Source: Lytechinus pictus
Taxonomy: Eukaryota; Echinodermata; Echinoidea; Temnopleuroida; Toxopneustidae
Reading direction: 5' to 3'
Assembly (NCBI RefSeq): GCF_037042905.1
Contig: NC_087254.1
Location: 18,160,603-18,224,602, forward strand
DNA length: 64,000 nt
Shown: in pieces, positions 30,374 to 45,300 of the stretch
How positions within the stretch are numbered: the first letter of the stretch is position 1
Layout: each line of letters begins with the position of its first letter
The notes under the pieces: generated by a model
What the model was told of the DNA's origin: nothing
The model's input: only the letters and a program-made list of their open reading frames with translations
Database searches by the model: none
Translations under genes and position numbers: made by a program

Positions 30374-33300
30374 CTGTGAAAGAAAAGAAATAAATTAAAT
30401 GCCATGCAATGCCTCTGCTTTCTTACTCATCCTACAGATAGTAAAGATAGTCATACCAATAAGAATTACTTGTGCTAGGGCAAGGTCACTGTACTTAAAC
30501 CAATGTTGTTTAGATACAGGCAGACAAACAAAGAACAAGACAGAGAGAGAAAGATAGAAAACCTGAGGTTGAAACAGACAGATAGAGCCAGACAGTAAGA
30601 GAGATAGTGAGCAGGAGAGAGAGACAAACAGACAGATAGAAAAAGAGGGGTGATGTGAGAAACAAGAGGGGGGGGGGGAGGTTAGTACAAGACAAAACAC
30701 AGCAAATGAAAATAATGAATATTGGACAACAGGCATTGAGAATGGCAGAAACAAAGAGAGGTAAAGGTACATACATTAACAGGAAGGTAGGATCAATATG
30801 AAGTACAAAGGAACAACAAGACCATTACTTACAAAGAGTTACAATTGATCTAATCAATCACAGATATAGAAAGTCAGCGACACCGTCATCTAGAAATAAT
30901 TTTGACATAGGCCTATATAGGCACGCATGCATCATTGTCCCTGTGACAATTTAGTGCCTTCTATCTTTGTAAATTATGATGTGTATTGTGATTGATCTCC
31001 ATAGCTGAGATTGATTCATTTTGAAATCGATCACAACTCTTAGTAAGACTGGGGCCCCATAAGACATGCAGAGCACCAAGACGCATGCTAAATCACATCC
31101 AGATAGCTTGAACCATCTTACCTTCACCCTTTACACCTCCAATGAAAGAGAAAGATACGAAGAAAGAAAGAATGAAAGAATGAAATGGAAAAAAATCTTT
31201 AAATGAAACACAAATCAAGAGCACAAAGATTGAGAGTTAGCGGGGAACATAGATAGATTCTCAACTGCACACAGTCAAAATGCTTGCCTTCACCAATGCC
31301 GGATGAGAGATATATTACTACACACCTTAACTTCTAAAATTGTCAAATAGTGACCTCTCTCACCTTTGTCCTTTGACCTCATGACCCTAAACTCTAATCA
31401 CATCATTGCGCTCCCAATATAGATTCATGAACCAAGTTTGAAAATAAATATAATACTAGTAATTAAAGCTGGATTTATATAGCGCTTTTTGCCTGAGGAT
31501 ACAAAGCGCTGCTGTTATTATCCCGGCTTTAGCTCGAGCTACCATCACTGGTGCCCAGTGCATTCAAGGAAATCATCCTGCCAGATACCCATTCACCTAA
31601 CCTGGGTCGAGTGCAGCACAGTGTGGATAAATTTCTTGCTGAAATAAAGCATGCCATGGCTAGGATGTGAACCCACGACCCTCTGTTTGAAAGGCGAGAG
31701 TCAGAACCACTAGTCCACAAGGCGTCAATCCCTTAAACGGTTATTCACTAATCGCAAGAGCAAAATATTTTAAAAGAAAACTAGGGGAACTTATCCAGAG
31801 AGAGTGAAGAGAGAACAAGAGTGAGGGAGAGAAAAAAAGCCTGAAATCAAGCAACGTTTGAAGAATGACATCTATGTTTTTTACCCTTTAATACCAAAGT
31901 GTTAAGAGGCTTCAATAACAATTTATCAGAGAACAGGAAAAAAGAGGGAAACACAAACAAATAAACATACTCAAACATGTTGGTGTATACAAAGTAAAAC
32001 TGGATGAAATATTGACTGTGTGCAATTGAGAATTATGCCTCTGCTAATGAGATCAGGAGGCTGTTTCATAAATAGTTATGACTGGTAACTTTACCATAAT
32101 GCCAGCTACCATGGTAACATGACTCGGCAGCCAATCACAATCAAGGTTTCCATGGTAATTACAATAACAGCAGTTTTCATAGTTATCATTCTTTATAGAA
32201 TAGGTTTCTAAAATATATTAGATCTATATCTAATGAAAATAAGTAAAATCTCTCAGCAGTCAACTCACCTGTACTACTAATACCAGCATCACCACCATCT
32301 GAGTTAGTATTGGCTGCTGCATACGAATCCTGTGCCTTACTCTGAGAACAATGAAAATCAAATTTTATTCAGGAATTGTAAATAGCTACACACACAAAAC
32401 ACACTGGTATGGGAGGCTGTCACACCTTCAATGACAATGCTTATGATAGTCCTTCCTTGCAATTGTGCATGTGCAATGTTGATTTTACTTTTTTTTGCAT
32501 GATTTTTTAAAATTACTTAAGATACATGTATTTGTTTCACTATACTATCTAATATTTTATTTATTATATAACATATTATTATATAACATAATATATTTTC
32601 AATGACTTTCAATCACTTATGAATGCAGAAAAAATAATTCAAGCAAAAATATATCAATATTATGCAAAAAGTGAGTTCCCAATAATCAAAATGCAATGTT
32701 TTTTTTTAATGAACATCATTTGAGCAAAATTATTTAGCTGGATGTCCAACACTATCTAACAAATTAGATTATAATGGTGACGAATATACAATGGCAAAGA
32801 ATAAAGATGGTGATATACTGATAATGGTGGAGATGATAATGAAGATGATGATGATGACGAAGACGATGATGATGTTGATGATGGTGATGATGATGATGAT
32901 AATGATGATGATACCAATTATGAATGATGATAATGATGATGATGATTATGATGAAGATGATGATGATTATGATGAAAATGATGATACTGATGATGAATGA
33001 TGAAGAAGATGATGATGATGATGGGGATGATGATGATGATGATGTTGTTGATGATGAAAATGATGATGATGTTGTTGATGATGAAAATGATGATGACTAT
33101 GATGAAAATGATATTGATGATGAAGATGATTATGATGATGATGATGCTGCTGCTGATGATGATGTGGATAATGATGATACAGATAATGATAATTTCATAA
33201 AAATGATTGAAGGTGATGATGTAATGATAATGGTGTAAAGATGAGGATGGGAATGGTGATGATGATGGTGATGATGACGATGATAACGATTATGAATGAT

Positions 33301-36300
33301 GATAATGAGGGATGATGATTTGGTAATGATGATAACGATGATGATAATGATGATAATGTTGATGAGGAAATACATGTTCTTACCAAATCACTAGCTGTAA
33401 GCCATTGCTCCATCTCATCCACTCCTCCTCCTCCTCTCGATGCTGTGGCTGGTTGCTAATAAAACAAATCAATATAACAGTGTATTTACTCAAAGGCTAG
33501 GGAAATGAAAAGGAAGAGAGTGAGACCACCTCTAAGCCAAAGAAATTCCTATTTTCCCTGTTCTAAAGACCGTCAATTTCGTTTTTTTCTCATTCAAGTG
33601 CCCTAGTTGGCGCAGCACAGTGGCATTCAATGTGTTCATTGGACAGCCAAAGCTCTGCACAGCGATTAGGAGACTGCTGATTGGTTCATCGCACAGAAAC
33701 GTCATGACCAATTTCATGCATATTAATGCAACGCTCCAAAACACGGACTTTGCGCCCTTCCAGAGCATTGCATTTTTAGCAATCATTGATCCGAGAGCAG
33801 TTCCAGAGACCCCCATTTTAAGACAAAAGTTTAGTTCCATAGCCCCCTATTTTGTTTTTCATGCGGCACATAGGTATCATGTTATAATTTGAGTACCCCC
33901 CCCGGCATCTAACATGGTGGAGAACAATCAATAAATAAATGGCCTGACAGAATGAAACATCACATGGAATGAAGCGGTCTTTGAAACCCAGGGTTGATGT
34001 CAGTGGCAAACCCTTGCGGATCAATGTCCACATGTTGATGGAACAAACAAAAGGTCTAAAGTAAGGTTAGAATCACAAACAAGAAACGCAAAACAAAACA
34101 CTAACAAAAAACACACTTTTGAGGAAAGTGTTCAATTATGTTCTATTTTCAAGACCAGCAACCATGTATGACAGACTGGTGAGTAATACTGCTTTCATTA
34201 TTTCACCCTAAAATAGTCCGGATAAGAAAAGAGCAGAGCCGGCAATAAAAATTATTTTCTGAATTTTCTAAATTTAGTACGCACTATTTTCTTTAACCAT
34301 ACAGGGAGGATTATCGTTCAGTAAACAGGCAGTGTAAACTACATTTTTGACCTCAAAGAAAAAAACAATGGAAACAACACTGCCTTCATAGAATGAGTTC
34401 ACATTTTTTCACAAAAAACATAGAATTCTATTAATACACAAATTAAACAGCATTCTCACACTAATCAAGCAGAATCAAAACACAATCCTCAAAGAAAATA
34501 TTGTCAATCCACGCAGTAAAATCAGTAGTTTTATATTAACATTATTCTATGTAAATACAGGAAACATTTATTAACTCTAGTCTGAACATGCAGATTTCTA
34601 TTTAAAATGTTATACATATACGGGTCACACAAACATACAGAAATGGGTTCTATGTCAACAGTACAAACAAATGTTGACACATGAATATTAGAATTATCAG
34701 ACTAACATTACAAACTCAAAATATTAAGTTTTATCTACTCTCTTATCCCCCTTTTAAATATTATATGCACTTAAAGAGCATATTCTATATAGCGATTGTG
34801 AAGTGTTTAATGTATATTTTATTGGATAAATTAATGCCAAATGTATTATTACAGCAGCAAACTCCTATTTGTGGTTTTAACAAATCTCTTTTATTCCATG
34901 ACAATATGTATTCTTTTCTGCCTAACAATTTAAAATCACATGCTGCAAAGAAAACTTGCAGTGTTTCATAGACATTTCCAGTTAAGTTGAAAGAGTGTGA
35001 TACAGAAGTGCGCTTTAGGGTGTATAGTATGTTTACAAAAAAAAATATATCTTTTAACAAAAGCTTTGAGTCTCATAATTTCATTTTGATTAAGTTTCTG
35101 TGCTAAGTGTTTTATATGTGTACAGGTACAGATAATTCTATAAACATTGCATTCATACCAACCATACCAACCCTTGGTAATGTGACAAGAAACTAGAGGG
35201 ATCCAATCCAAATGTATTTGGATGCATATATTCCATCTATGAGGCATTTGATTACTGACCGTTGAACACAAATGCCAATTTTTACAACAAAATAGAAAAC
35301 TTTGTTTTAAAATGCTCCTTACACACACATTATTAATTCTTCCAAATATTCTTACCTCTCCTTTGACTACAGCATCATACTGAACGCATGAATAAGATAA
35401 GATGATATGTTTATGGGTAAAAATATGACCTTAACTGACAAAAATTCTCAATTGGGGTGATAATACAAAGGAATTGTCATTCTGGTTTATGAGCAAGCTA
35501 GTAAGATCCACTAGCTTGGGTGGTTTCTATTAAAGTAAAGGATGCAAAAGAAGGGATTAAACCCATACTCACTGCTGGAAAAGGGAATAGTAGTCAAATA
35601 TTGCCTGCCTAGAGGATGAACATAACATTTCATTTCCCCAGATGGAGTTTTATTTTTCCAAAGGGAATAAATTTTGCCCAAATTGCACAGCGCTGAGGAA
35701 AAATATTGTCCAGAGAGATGAAATGTTATTTACTAAACAGATAGATCAGGCCTTCAAGATTCACCATCAGAGGCTGCATTGGTTTAATGATCCCTCTCTA
35801 ATCTATCTCATTATAGAAAAATACAACTAGCCCACGCATCATCCATATACACTAGTGCATAAATCAAACAAACATCCTGATTACGCAGCTTTAAAGTGGC
35901 GAATCGCCTCAGGAAATATAACAGCATTATACATGTATTCACTGCAGCTCTGGTCCCGTGATGATTTTTTTGACCGATCACTAATTCGGATCTGTATAAC
36001 CTATGTAATATAAGCTATTATTAAACGTATCAGATATCTGGGCAGGGCAACTTTAATACATTGTTGCCTGCTTAAGACTGTGATCAAGTAGTCGGTCAAT
36101 AAGTTTCCACTTGTTTACCACAGACAAATTTATTGCCCGCTAAGGAAAGTCTATGAGAAAATGCATGGAAATGTAGCTCGGGCAATAAGGCAGAGAGCTA
36201 GCATCCGCGTATTCTACGCGATTTTGTATGCCTCCTTGAATCACGCAGTGCTACACGTCACAAGGTTAATCAAATTGAAACAACGCTGGATACTGTGTCC

Positions 36301-39300
36301 CCAGGCCAGGGACGCGTCATTTCAATTACGTCACAATGGTAGAGTTCAGAGCCCCAGTCTGCTCAACATGACAACAAGAGTGTCGCTAAGGCGAGCACAT
36401 AATACGCCCGCCTGTAAAGTGGAAAATGGAGATATCGTTCAAGCAAGAAAAGTGGAAGGTGGCGACTTCACCTTTGACTGTCTGACCTCAATATCAATAG
36501 AATTCCTGAGATCTATGCTAATATCATACAAACCAGATTATATGAGCCTGAAGGTTAAGTTAAACTGAAGTTATCGCATTTACAAGGACTGCAGCAGGGT
36601 AAGGTGAAAACGTATCACTGTGACCTTGACATTTTGACCTCAAAATCAATAGGCTTCCTGGGATCCATGCTAGTATCATACACACCAAATTATATGAGCC
36701 TAGGTTATAAAGTTAAACTGAAGTTATCACGTTTACAAGGACTGCAGAAGGTTACGATGAAAATATGTCACTGTGACCTTGACCTTTGACCTTTTGACCT
36801 CAAAATCAAGAGGCTTCCTGGGATCCATGCTAGTATCATACACACCAAATTATATGAGCCTAGGTTAAGTTAAACTGAAGTTATCGCGTAACTTACAAGG
36901 ACTGCAGAAGGTTACGATGAAAATACGTCACTGTGACCTTGACCTTTGACCTCAAAATCAAGAGGCTTCCTGGGATCCATGCTAGTATCATACATACCAA
37001 ATTATATGAGCCTAGGTTAAGTTAAACTGAAGTTATTGCGTAACTTACCAGGACTGCAGAAGGTTACGATGAAAATATGTCACTGTGACCGTGACCTTTG
37101 GACCTCAAAATCAATAGGCTTCCTGGGATCCATGCTAGTATCATACACACCAAATTATATGAGCCTAGGTTAAGTTAAACTGAAGTTATCACGTTTACAA
37201 TATTTAATATTAACTGGTAAAAGAGGGATTAGAAAGTAATACTCACTGCTGGAGGTAGGGATCTGTTTTGCACATATCCTGCCAATGCTCCACCTGCTTG
37301 GTCTAGGTTTGTATTGTCTTGATACGTGCTGCCCCTGCAATCAAACACACGGGACATGTAGCATCATAGACGATAAAAACAATTCATATCAGGGCATTTT
37401 GAAAGACTGCATGCTGGAATGCTATATGTAGCTCTACACACAGGATACATGACGTAAAAAAAGCCCTAAAAGTAAAACCAGAGCCATAAGTTGGTGACCG
37501 CACATGACACACCTCCAGTTTAAACAATTTTATGGAGTCTTTTGGAGGAATCCTACCAAGTAAGTACCAAGAAACTCCAGTCATCTCAACTGCTAAAATT
37601 ATTATCGTTTCTCATGAATAGCCTAGTAAAGAAGTTTAAATTATGGAAACATTGATATGATTCACGCAATGTGAGAAAGGATTTTGAAATATAAGTTCAA
37701 TTGCACAAATAAGACCAATTTGTATGTTGCAGAGCCCTACGGTTGGTTAATGTAATGCACAATGGTCTTACAATATCCCCAAGGTTAATTTGTACATGTT
37801 ACATTAACAAAAGTGTAACAGGAGAAGATGAACTATACTGGAAACAACAAATTCCAACCTGGCTATCATAAATATAATGAAATATATAATTACAGTCTTT
37901 GTTTTTCAATAAAGGGGAGAGGAAGAAAGGGAGGGGATAGGAGAAAAGTAATAACATTATCATGTTAAGCAGGGCCCGCTAGAACAGTGTTCGGAACTGA
38001 TGTGACTACCCTGGGTAAAATATGACATTATCATTATTATCATTATCAAAGTAGAGGAGGGGAGGGTGAAGGAGGTAACTTACGATCTGATGCTGTCCTG
38101 GTATGTTGTTCCTCTGCTTTGTGCAAACATATCAAAATCATCTTCAGGTGGTGGTGGATTCACTGAGGTTGGTACATTACTGATCTGACCTAGTGTATTA
38201 CTTACACTTCCTTCAGTCATTGCTAATAGAACAACGGGAAAAATAAGAAGCCTTATCAGTTAAAAGTGAGCATTTTGTCCATCTATGACAATATGAAATA
38301 TCCTATGTTTAAATGAATTACCCAATTACCCTACTTTATTTATATCTCAAATTGTTGGTACATTGTTTCTTTGATATTTCTGAGATGAAAATTTGTTTGG
38401 ACTATATCATTTTCAACAGAGGTGTTCTTAGAAATTCCCTTATTGGCAAAAATATCTGCCCATTATATTCCCTTCGTAGCATCGGCTACAAATATAAACT
38501 CTGTGATTGGCAAGACTTTAATGTATTGTAATTAACATTCAATTAAAAAAACTGATGCAGTAGCTTAGTAAACCAAGTTTTTCCAATATTTATTGCAATA
38601 ATATAGTTTCCATACCAATGAAGTTTTCACCACATTACGATCCAAGATCAATGAGGTTGTGCCGTCTCTAGGACTAGGAAAATTTTGAGGAAATATTTTA
38701 ATCTCCAAAATTTGCAACAAACCAACCAACCACCCTTTCCAACAGTACACTAAATCTCATATTCCCCCTTCAAACTTTGTTTTGCTGGAGAGTATAATAT
38801 CATGTGACAAGCAATTAACCAATCATGCTTCAGTATCTGTAGTAGCATTCTATTATACACTTACAGAGACCAGCTAGTTGATGAGTGAGAGCACCGGATG
38901 CTGGCGAGACTTCAGGGTATGGTAGGCCATCGTATGAAGGTAATCCACCTGTTGATGCTGGTGGAGGGTATCCTACACCCCCACCCATTAATGGTGCTCC
39001 CATTGGTGGTGCTCCCATTGGTGGTGCCCCCGTTGATGCTGGTGGAGGGTAACCAACTCCCCCTCCCATCGGTGGTGCCCCCGTTGAAGCTGGTGGAGGG
39101 TATCCTACGCCCCCACCCATTGGTGGTGCCCCTGTTGATGCTGGTGGAGGGTATCCTACGCCCCCACCCATTGGTGGTGCCCCCGTTGATGCGGGTGGAG
39201 GGTAGGATGGAACAGGAGCCGGCTCATCCATTCCAAGATCAATTAACGTTCCTATGTTATTCTCTCCTTGCACAGGAGGTTGTGACTGAAATAAAAATAA

Positions 39301-42300
39301 AAAACAGGGCATCATTTCATAAGGTTGTTTGTAAGTCATGCTCGACATTACAATCAGCCAAGAATTGATATACCACATATTTTTCCTGCGTTCACTTCTA
39401 TTTCCTATCACCCCAATCAAATTTCTGAAAATCTACTTTTCCACTCAAGTGCTTTTCTATTAGATTGGATTCATCTTTACCTAGTATCAAAATGAATTAG
39501 AATCCGAGTTCAAACCCAAGAACTGTAAAAGCATGTGTCACTATGACTAGATTTATGGCAAAATCAAGATTATATCCTAACCTCTAAAGTAATCAAATCA
39601 AGACTTCTGTGACCTTTGACTTTTGACCTCATGAACCCCAAATCTAGTATAAATCATTTTTCACATATAATCATACATGAGCCAAGTTAATCATTTCATC
39701 CCTCAAACATTCATGTGGTTTATATTAATGAGAGCATGACATTTTCATTGTATATTATGACCTCTGTGTCCCTTGACCTTGATACCCTAAAAAGTCTGTG
39801 CATATTTGACCAAGTTTGAAATTATCCCTAGCGGTAATATTTATTGTGAGAAAAAATATGGGATGGACAAATCAAAATAAAAGTGCCACCAGCAACCACC
39901 TACAATAAACAAAGGCTTTAAAACAAATATTTTAAAAAAAATGATCAGAACCTTGAAGCTCACAAACTCACAGCAAGAGGAGGAAGAGGAACAACAGGAG
40001 GCATAGAAGAAACAGTAGACGGGGGTTGAGATGGTTGGTTGGTCTGTGCTTGGGATTGACGGTACCGTTCATAACGGTCATAACGTACAAACATGTTGTT
40101 AAGGTCATCATTCACTCTAAGTAACTCTCCTAAAAATAAATAGAGAACAGAAAAAAGGAGCTATTACCAAATACAAGCTCATGTACACTCTTGGCCATCA
40201 AACACAAAACAACCTATGAGACTAATTATTGTTTTTCACTGGTTTGAAAAGGTGAGATTCCTAGCTTCTATTAAAGTTAGATAAAACTTGTCTTGGTTTA
40301 GAGAATGAAAACACTTGCAATACTGCTGATAATGTCAGAGTTTAACAGATTGATTTATCTTTTTAGAACAAGACATTGAGTTTCAATGAGTAAGGTCATT
40401 CAAGCATGCAGTCCTGGATATTAATCATAATTTTCTGCTTTTATTAAAGCCAACTTATCGTCAGGGTAAACTCGCATCTTTAATGACCTACCTGTGACTT
40501 CTTCATGAGTGACCTCGGATAAGAGTTGAACGACCCTCTTTTGCATTGTACGACAAGTCTGGTTCAGTTCCTATACAAAAGATGAATGAATGTAAAGAGT
40601 TAGACTGAGAACCTGAAAAAAAAAAATTTATATAAATATTAAAACAATTTAAGATTTGCTTTGAAGCAAGTTAAAGAATGTAGCTAATCATAGCAGTCAG
40701 ACCGCAGGTCCCTATGCTAATGAGCAAAAAGGCCAGATTCATCCAAATCATCTCGTGGCTGAATCCTCCTCCTTGCAAAATCTTGTGATTCGTGAGATTT
40801 TCTTTCTCTAAGAATTTACCTGTTTTAACCTCAAGTTAAATGAAATATTATTGCACCATCAGATAGAGTAAAAGTTACTCTTTCATATTGGTCATTTATT
40901 TTGTATACAATATTTTGTTAAATAAGTGAATTTCTGGCCTGAAAATGTGCCTCAAAACTGAATTTTCTTCCTCTGTTTTCTTTTGCAAATTGTGCAAAAC
41001 TTTTTATTTTGAGCCTCAATAATATCTATATCACCATAAAGCTGAACTTCTGTACTTTCTCACAATGCCACTCTTGATATGCGGCACCTTTTAATCGGGT
41101 CAAGATCACACTTTTCCCACCAAGGTACAAGACAAGATTTCTGAAATTTTGTACTTGCATGAATTCCAGAGTTCTGATTGGCTGGATAAGGTTCACAGAA
41201 CAACAGGCGCGGGGTATTTAAGGAGATTACCACATGGGAAGTGTGACCTTCCCACGAACCCAGGCACTGGAATCATTGGAATTTGCCATTGTGTGGTCTT
41301 TTTGACCAATCAGAGTGCAGTATTCTTGTTTTCAAGCTGCTTTATGTACTTGACAAATGAAAAGTGTGATCTTGACCCGATTAAACCAATTCTTATTTTG
41401 AAACCTATATCATTTCAAAGCATACATATTCAGCTTTATCATGATATAAAAATAATTTGGGCTCAAACAAAAATAAAGTGTGAAAATAGCAGCTTTTGTC
41501 AGGTGAAAATATTTATTTTGTAGCATATTTTAGATCAAAATTTTTACCTATATTACAAAATCTTTGAATAAATCCAAACACATGACCTGAAAGAATGATT
41601 CTTCTTCTTTACAATGGTACCAAATTCATGAAATTCGATGCACAATTAGAGCAGCAATGACCGAATGAAAAGAGGTGTTTTGGTCCGCATCAAGCTCATT
41701 AAATATGCAAAACATCTCAAGTCATGAATATCACTTGGATGAAAGAAGCCACTTTCTTGGGACCTGCAGTCTGACTGATAGGCACTGAAATGGGCTACGT
41801 AAAAGATACAATTGACAAAAACAATAAATTCAATGTGAATTTTTTTTTCATTAATAGTGAAGTTGGAATTGCTTTCCGACAATGTTTTGCAAAAGATTTG
41901 GCATCTAAACACCCAATTGAGGGATGCAATATTAACAAAAATACATGAAGAAATCCATGAGTCTGATTTGCACAATGCAATATAACAAAATAAATAACAA
42001 TTTTTTAGCAAATTAGCACAACAAAGTGGCATCCTTCACAGGTGTCTTAATTTCTAAGCAAACTCTTGCATCAATCAGACACTTCCCATCTGGATAGTGT
42101 TTCATCAACTTCTCTGTCCAACAAGTGGTCAGATCTGACAGCTTTCCTTGATTTTGACTGGCTGAGTATTCTTGTTACTATGATAACTGTCGGATAAAAC
42201 AGGACTTGTCGGACGTTTTATCTGACAAGTCGTGAAACACTCCCCTGAAATTAGGAAGGGGGGGGGAATGAAAATAACCCTTTCCCACCAGGGTAAGATA

Positions 42301-45300
42301 CTAGCCAGTGCTACATCATTGAGATGAACGGATGGCAATGAGGAGTAGACCAACTGCTTTTACACCAAGTGACATTACCCCCCCCCTCCCGTAATCTTGT
42401 TGATACAGACAAGGGGCCCATTTCATAAAGGACTTGCAACTGTTGTAACTTTGCCATTATGGCAACTACCATGGTAACATGGCTCAGCAGCCAATCACAA
42501 TCAAGGTTTCCATGGTAGTTGCCATAATGGCAAAGTTACAACAGTTGCAAGTCTTTTATGAAACGGGCACCTGGAGTAATTGTAGATCATCTGGATTCTC
42601 TTGTCCTGGTTGCATTTCGGTCAACATCTCAGACATGACCCTGACATTACCAAGGACCAGGTCTAGTTCTCTCCTTAGCTTGGTCATGTGGTCTGGTGTA
42701 AAGGTTGCAGGTCCCTGCTGCTGCTGCACAGAGGGTGCTTGGACAGGTACAGGGCCAGGAACGGGCTGTGTTGGCTGAAATTAGAATAGATGTAGAGGAT
42801 CTAAACTGATGTTCCGGTAGGAAGCATTTATAGTGTCTATTGGTTTTTACTCTCTCCAGTTGATCAGAGGGTCATTAGTTCAATTTCCAGTCATAATTTG
42901 ACATCTCAATATCATCAGGTTTGATTTATATCTCTTTTAGAAAAGATTTTTGAAAAAAAAATCATTAAATAACAGAAATTGCACACTTGGCCTTCTGTGT
43001 AACTTTGTCTGGAGTGAGGTAATCAAATTGCAACAATAGTGATTCTGCAGAATTGCCTTTCAAAACGTCCCTTTGAAAGATGCTGTACCATATAAAGCCT
43101 GAAAATCCTGAAATAGGAAGTTATCAGAGCCTCAAATCAGGCAAAAGCAGAAGACGTCCATCTCTGATTTTCATGACCCCCCCAAAAAAAAAATTATTAA
43201 ACGCAAATCCAATTTGAACAGAATGTCTTTGAAAACCTTGTTTCTAGGGTTCAGAATAGATTGTACCTGTCTGGTTGGAGCTGGTATGTTCATAGCAGGG
43301 TCTATCTCTGGTGTAACTCTCTGTGGTGTCCTGATAGGGGAGAGTGCATCAAGGTCTGTTGCTGGGAATTCAATTGACTTGCTCTTCAGTTCTTCATACA
43401 CCTTGACAACACCAAGCAAGGTTGGGTCATTCTTGAAGGCATCCGCCCATGACTGAATTAAACTTAGGATCTTCTCCTGAAATATAAATCACAATAAAGT
43501 ATATCAAAGGGGTGTGTCTCAAGGGTTATTCCACAGGCACGTAAGTGAAACTGACTCCAGGGGGGTGTTTCACAAAGATTTAAGTATGACATAGAGTTGG
43601 ACTTAAATGCCTAGTTGCGTGCAATATAGAAGGCAAGACAGCCAGATCATGCCAAGAGGATGTGCACTACTGCATATTAATCAAGAAGATGCGTGTTACA
43701 CATCATATACGCATTGGCATTTTGATAGTGTGGCTCTCAGTCATACTTAAATCTTTGTGAAACAACCCCCAGACCATCGTTCAGTTGGAAGTTGATTTTC
43801 TTGGTGCAACTGTAGCGTAAAGTCAGACTAAAAGTCATGCTTACAATAAAGTGCTAATACACATGATTTGAAAACATATTAAATGTAATTCAATTGATTA
43901 ACATGCATAATTAAACATGTGGCATGAGGTTATGTGCCATACACAGCTGAGAATTTCTAAGAGCAATTTCTACACTATCCTTTTAGAAAGATTAGGTTCA
44001 GGACAAAATGGTTACAAACAAATGACATCATACTTCAAGGTTACATTATTGAATGAAAATTGTTAGCAAAATATTAATAGAGCCAAATAAAACACTGTAG
44101 AATGGACCATGAAACCATTATTGCAGCGAAGTAACAAAATGAGTTTCCTCTTCGGGAAAGATTAATTGAATTCCCACCTAAAATTATTGAATATAAACTA
44201 GATATATTATGTAACATCTGACCCTGAGGTAACCTCTTTATGGAAATCAAAACAATTACACCCCAGTATCATCTGTTTCTTCTATGAAATAACACCTAGG
44301 ATCCTTACTTGTACAATGGTTGGTGGATTCAAGTTGGGCTGAATAACTTTCACCAATTCCTTGCAAAATTCTTGCTTGCAGATCAGGACATGAAAGCGAT
44401 GCTGACAATTCTTCACACAGGTCTCAAGAATCTAGATAAAAACAAGAACAAGCAATTAATATTACTTGATACATATTCTGATAAAGCTTGTGAAAGCTGT
44501 ACACTATATCAAGATTACCTACAAGACAGGCAAAACATTATTTGTTTTATTTTGGGGGGCTACTTTTCACCACCTACTGCTTAAATCTGGAACATTGGAT
44601 AAGCTTTAAACATTACAATGAATGGGGATTTTCCAGGGCAGCTGGCTCCTTTTTTACTTTCCAGGGCTCTTTTAAGCATTTTGAGGGGAATTTTTTTTTT
44701 TTTAGGGCAAAACATTATTTGTTTTATTTTGGGGGGCTACTTTTCACCACCTACTGCTTAAATCTGGAACATTGGATAAGCTTTAACATTACAATGAATG
44801 GGGATTTTCCAGGGCACGGGAGTACCCGTGTAATTTTTTCCTTGCTACAGGATATAAGATAGGTGGTCTTCATAAACAGGTTTCTGTAATACCGTACAGT
44901 ATTTAATAGTACTGTTTTCAATTCAAACTGAAATTGAATACAATGAACCTGCATATGAAGACCATCTATCAAAGGGAGACAAGGTAACATATAACAGATG
45001 GTCATTATGGACGGGTTCCTGCACTTCTTGCAATGAAAATTTGAGGTTTTGCTTTATCACAAATTCTCAATTATTCGAAAATATACATAACTTAGCCCCC
45101 TCCAATTTTTTTTGTTATAATAAAAGCACATGCATCTGAAGGAAATTGTATTTTGTAACAAGTGGAATGCCTCTGGCCATCTCACCTGCATCACGCGATT
45201 CAATATAGCAGCAGTGCTGATTTTGAAAACTACTATAACTCGCACAAGATGTTCAGTGATACTTGGTTACTCTTATTTCCACGTGTTATGAACTAGACCA

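Noticed and set aside
32791..33422. Asp-, Met- and Ile-rich reading frames on both strands
   Set aside because: They are produced by the GAT trinucleotide array in TOM1 intron 13; only the 33384-33455 exon at its edge is real.
35571..35605. Candidate extra TOM1 exon with good AG and GTGAGT signals (peptide [10 protein letters not shown] in one frame)
   Set aside because: Entering in phase 0 from exon 11 gives TGA at the fifth codon, and using the inner AG shifts the next exon into a stop. It may be a decoy or non-productive exon.
44542..44862. 106-codon open frame with an internal repeated peptide
   Set aside because: It runs through a direct DNA duplication and opposite to TOM1. The repeated peptide simply reflects the duplicated DNA.
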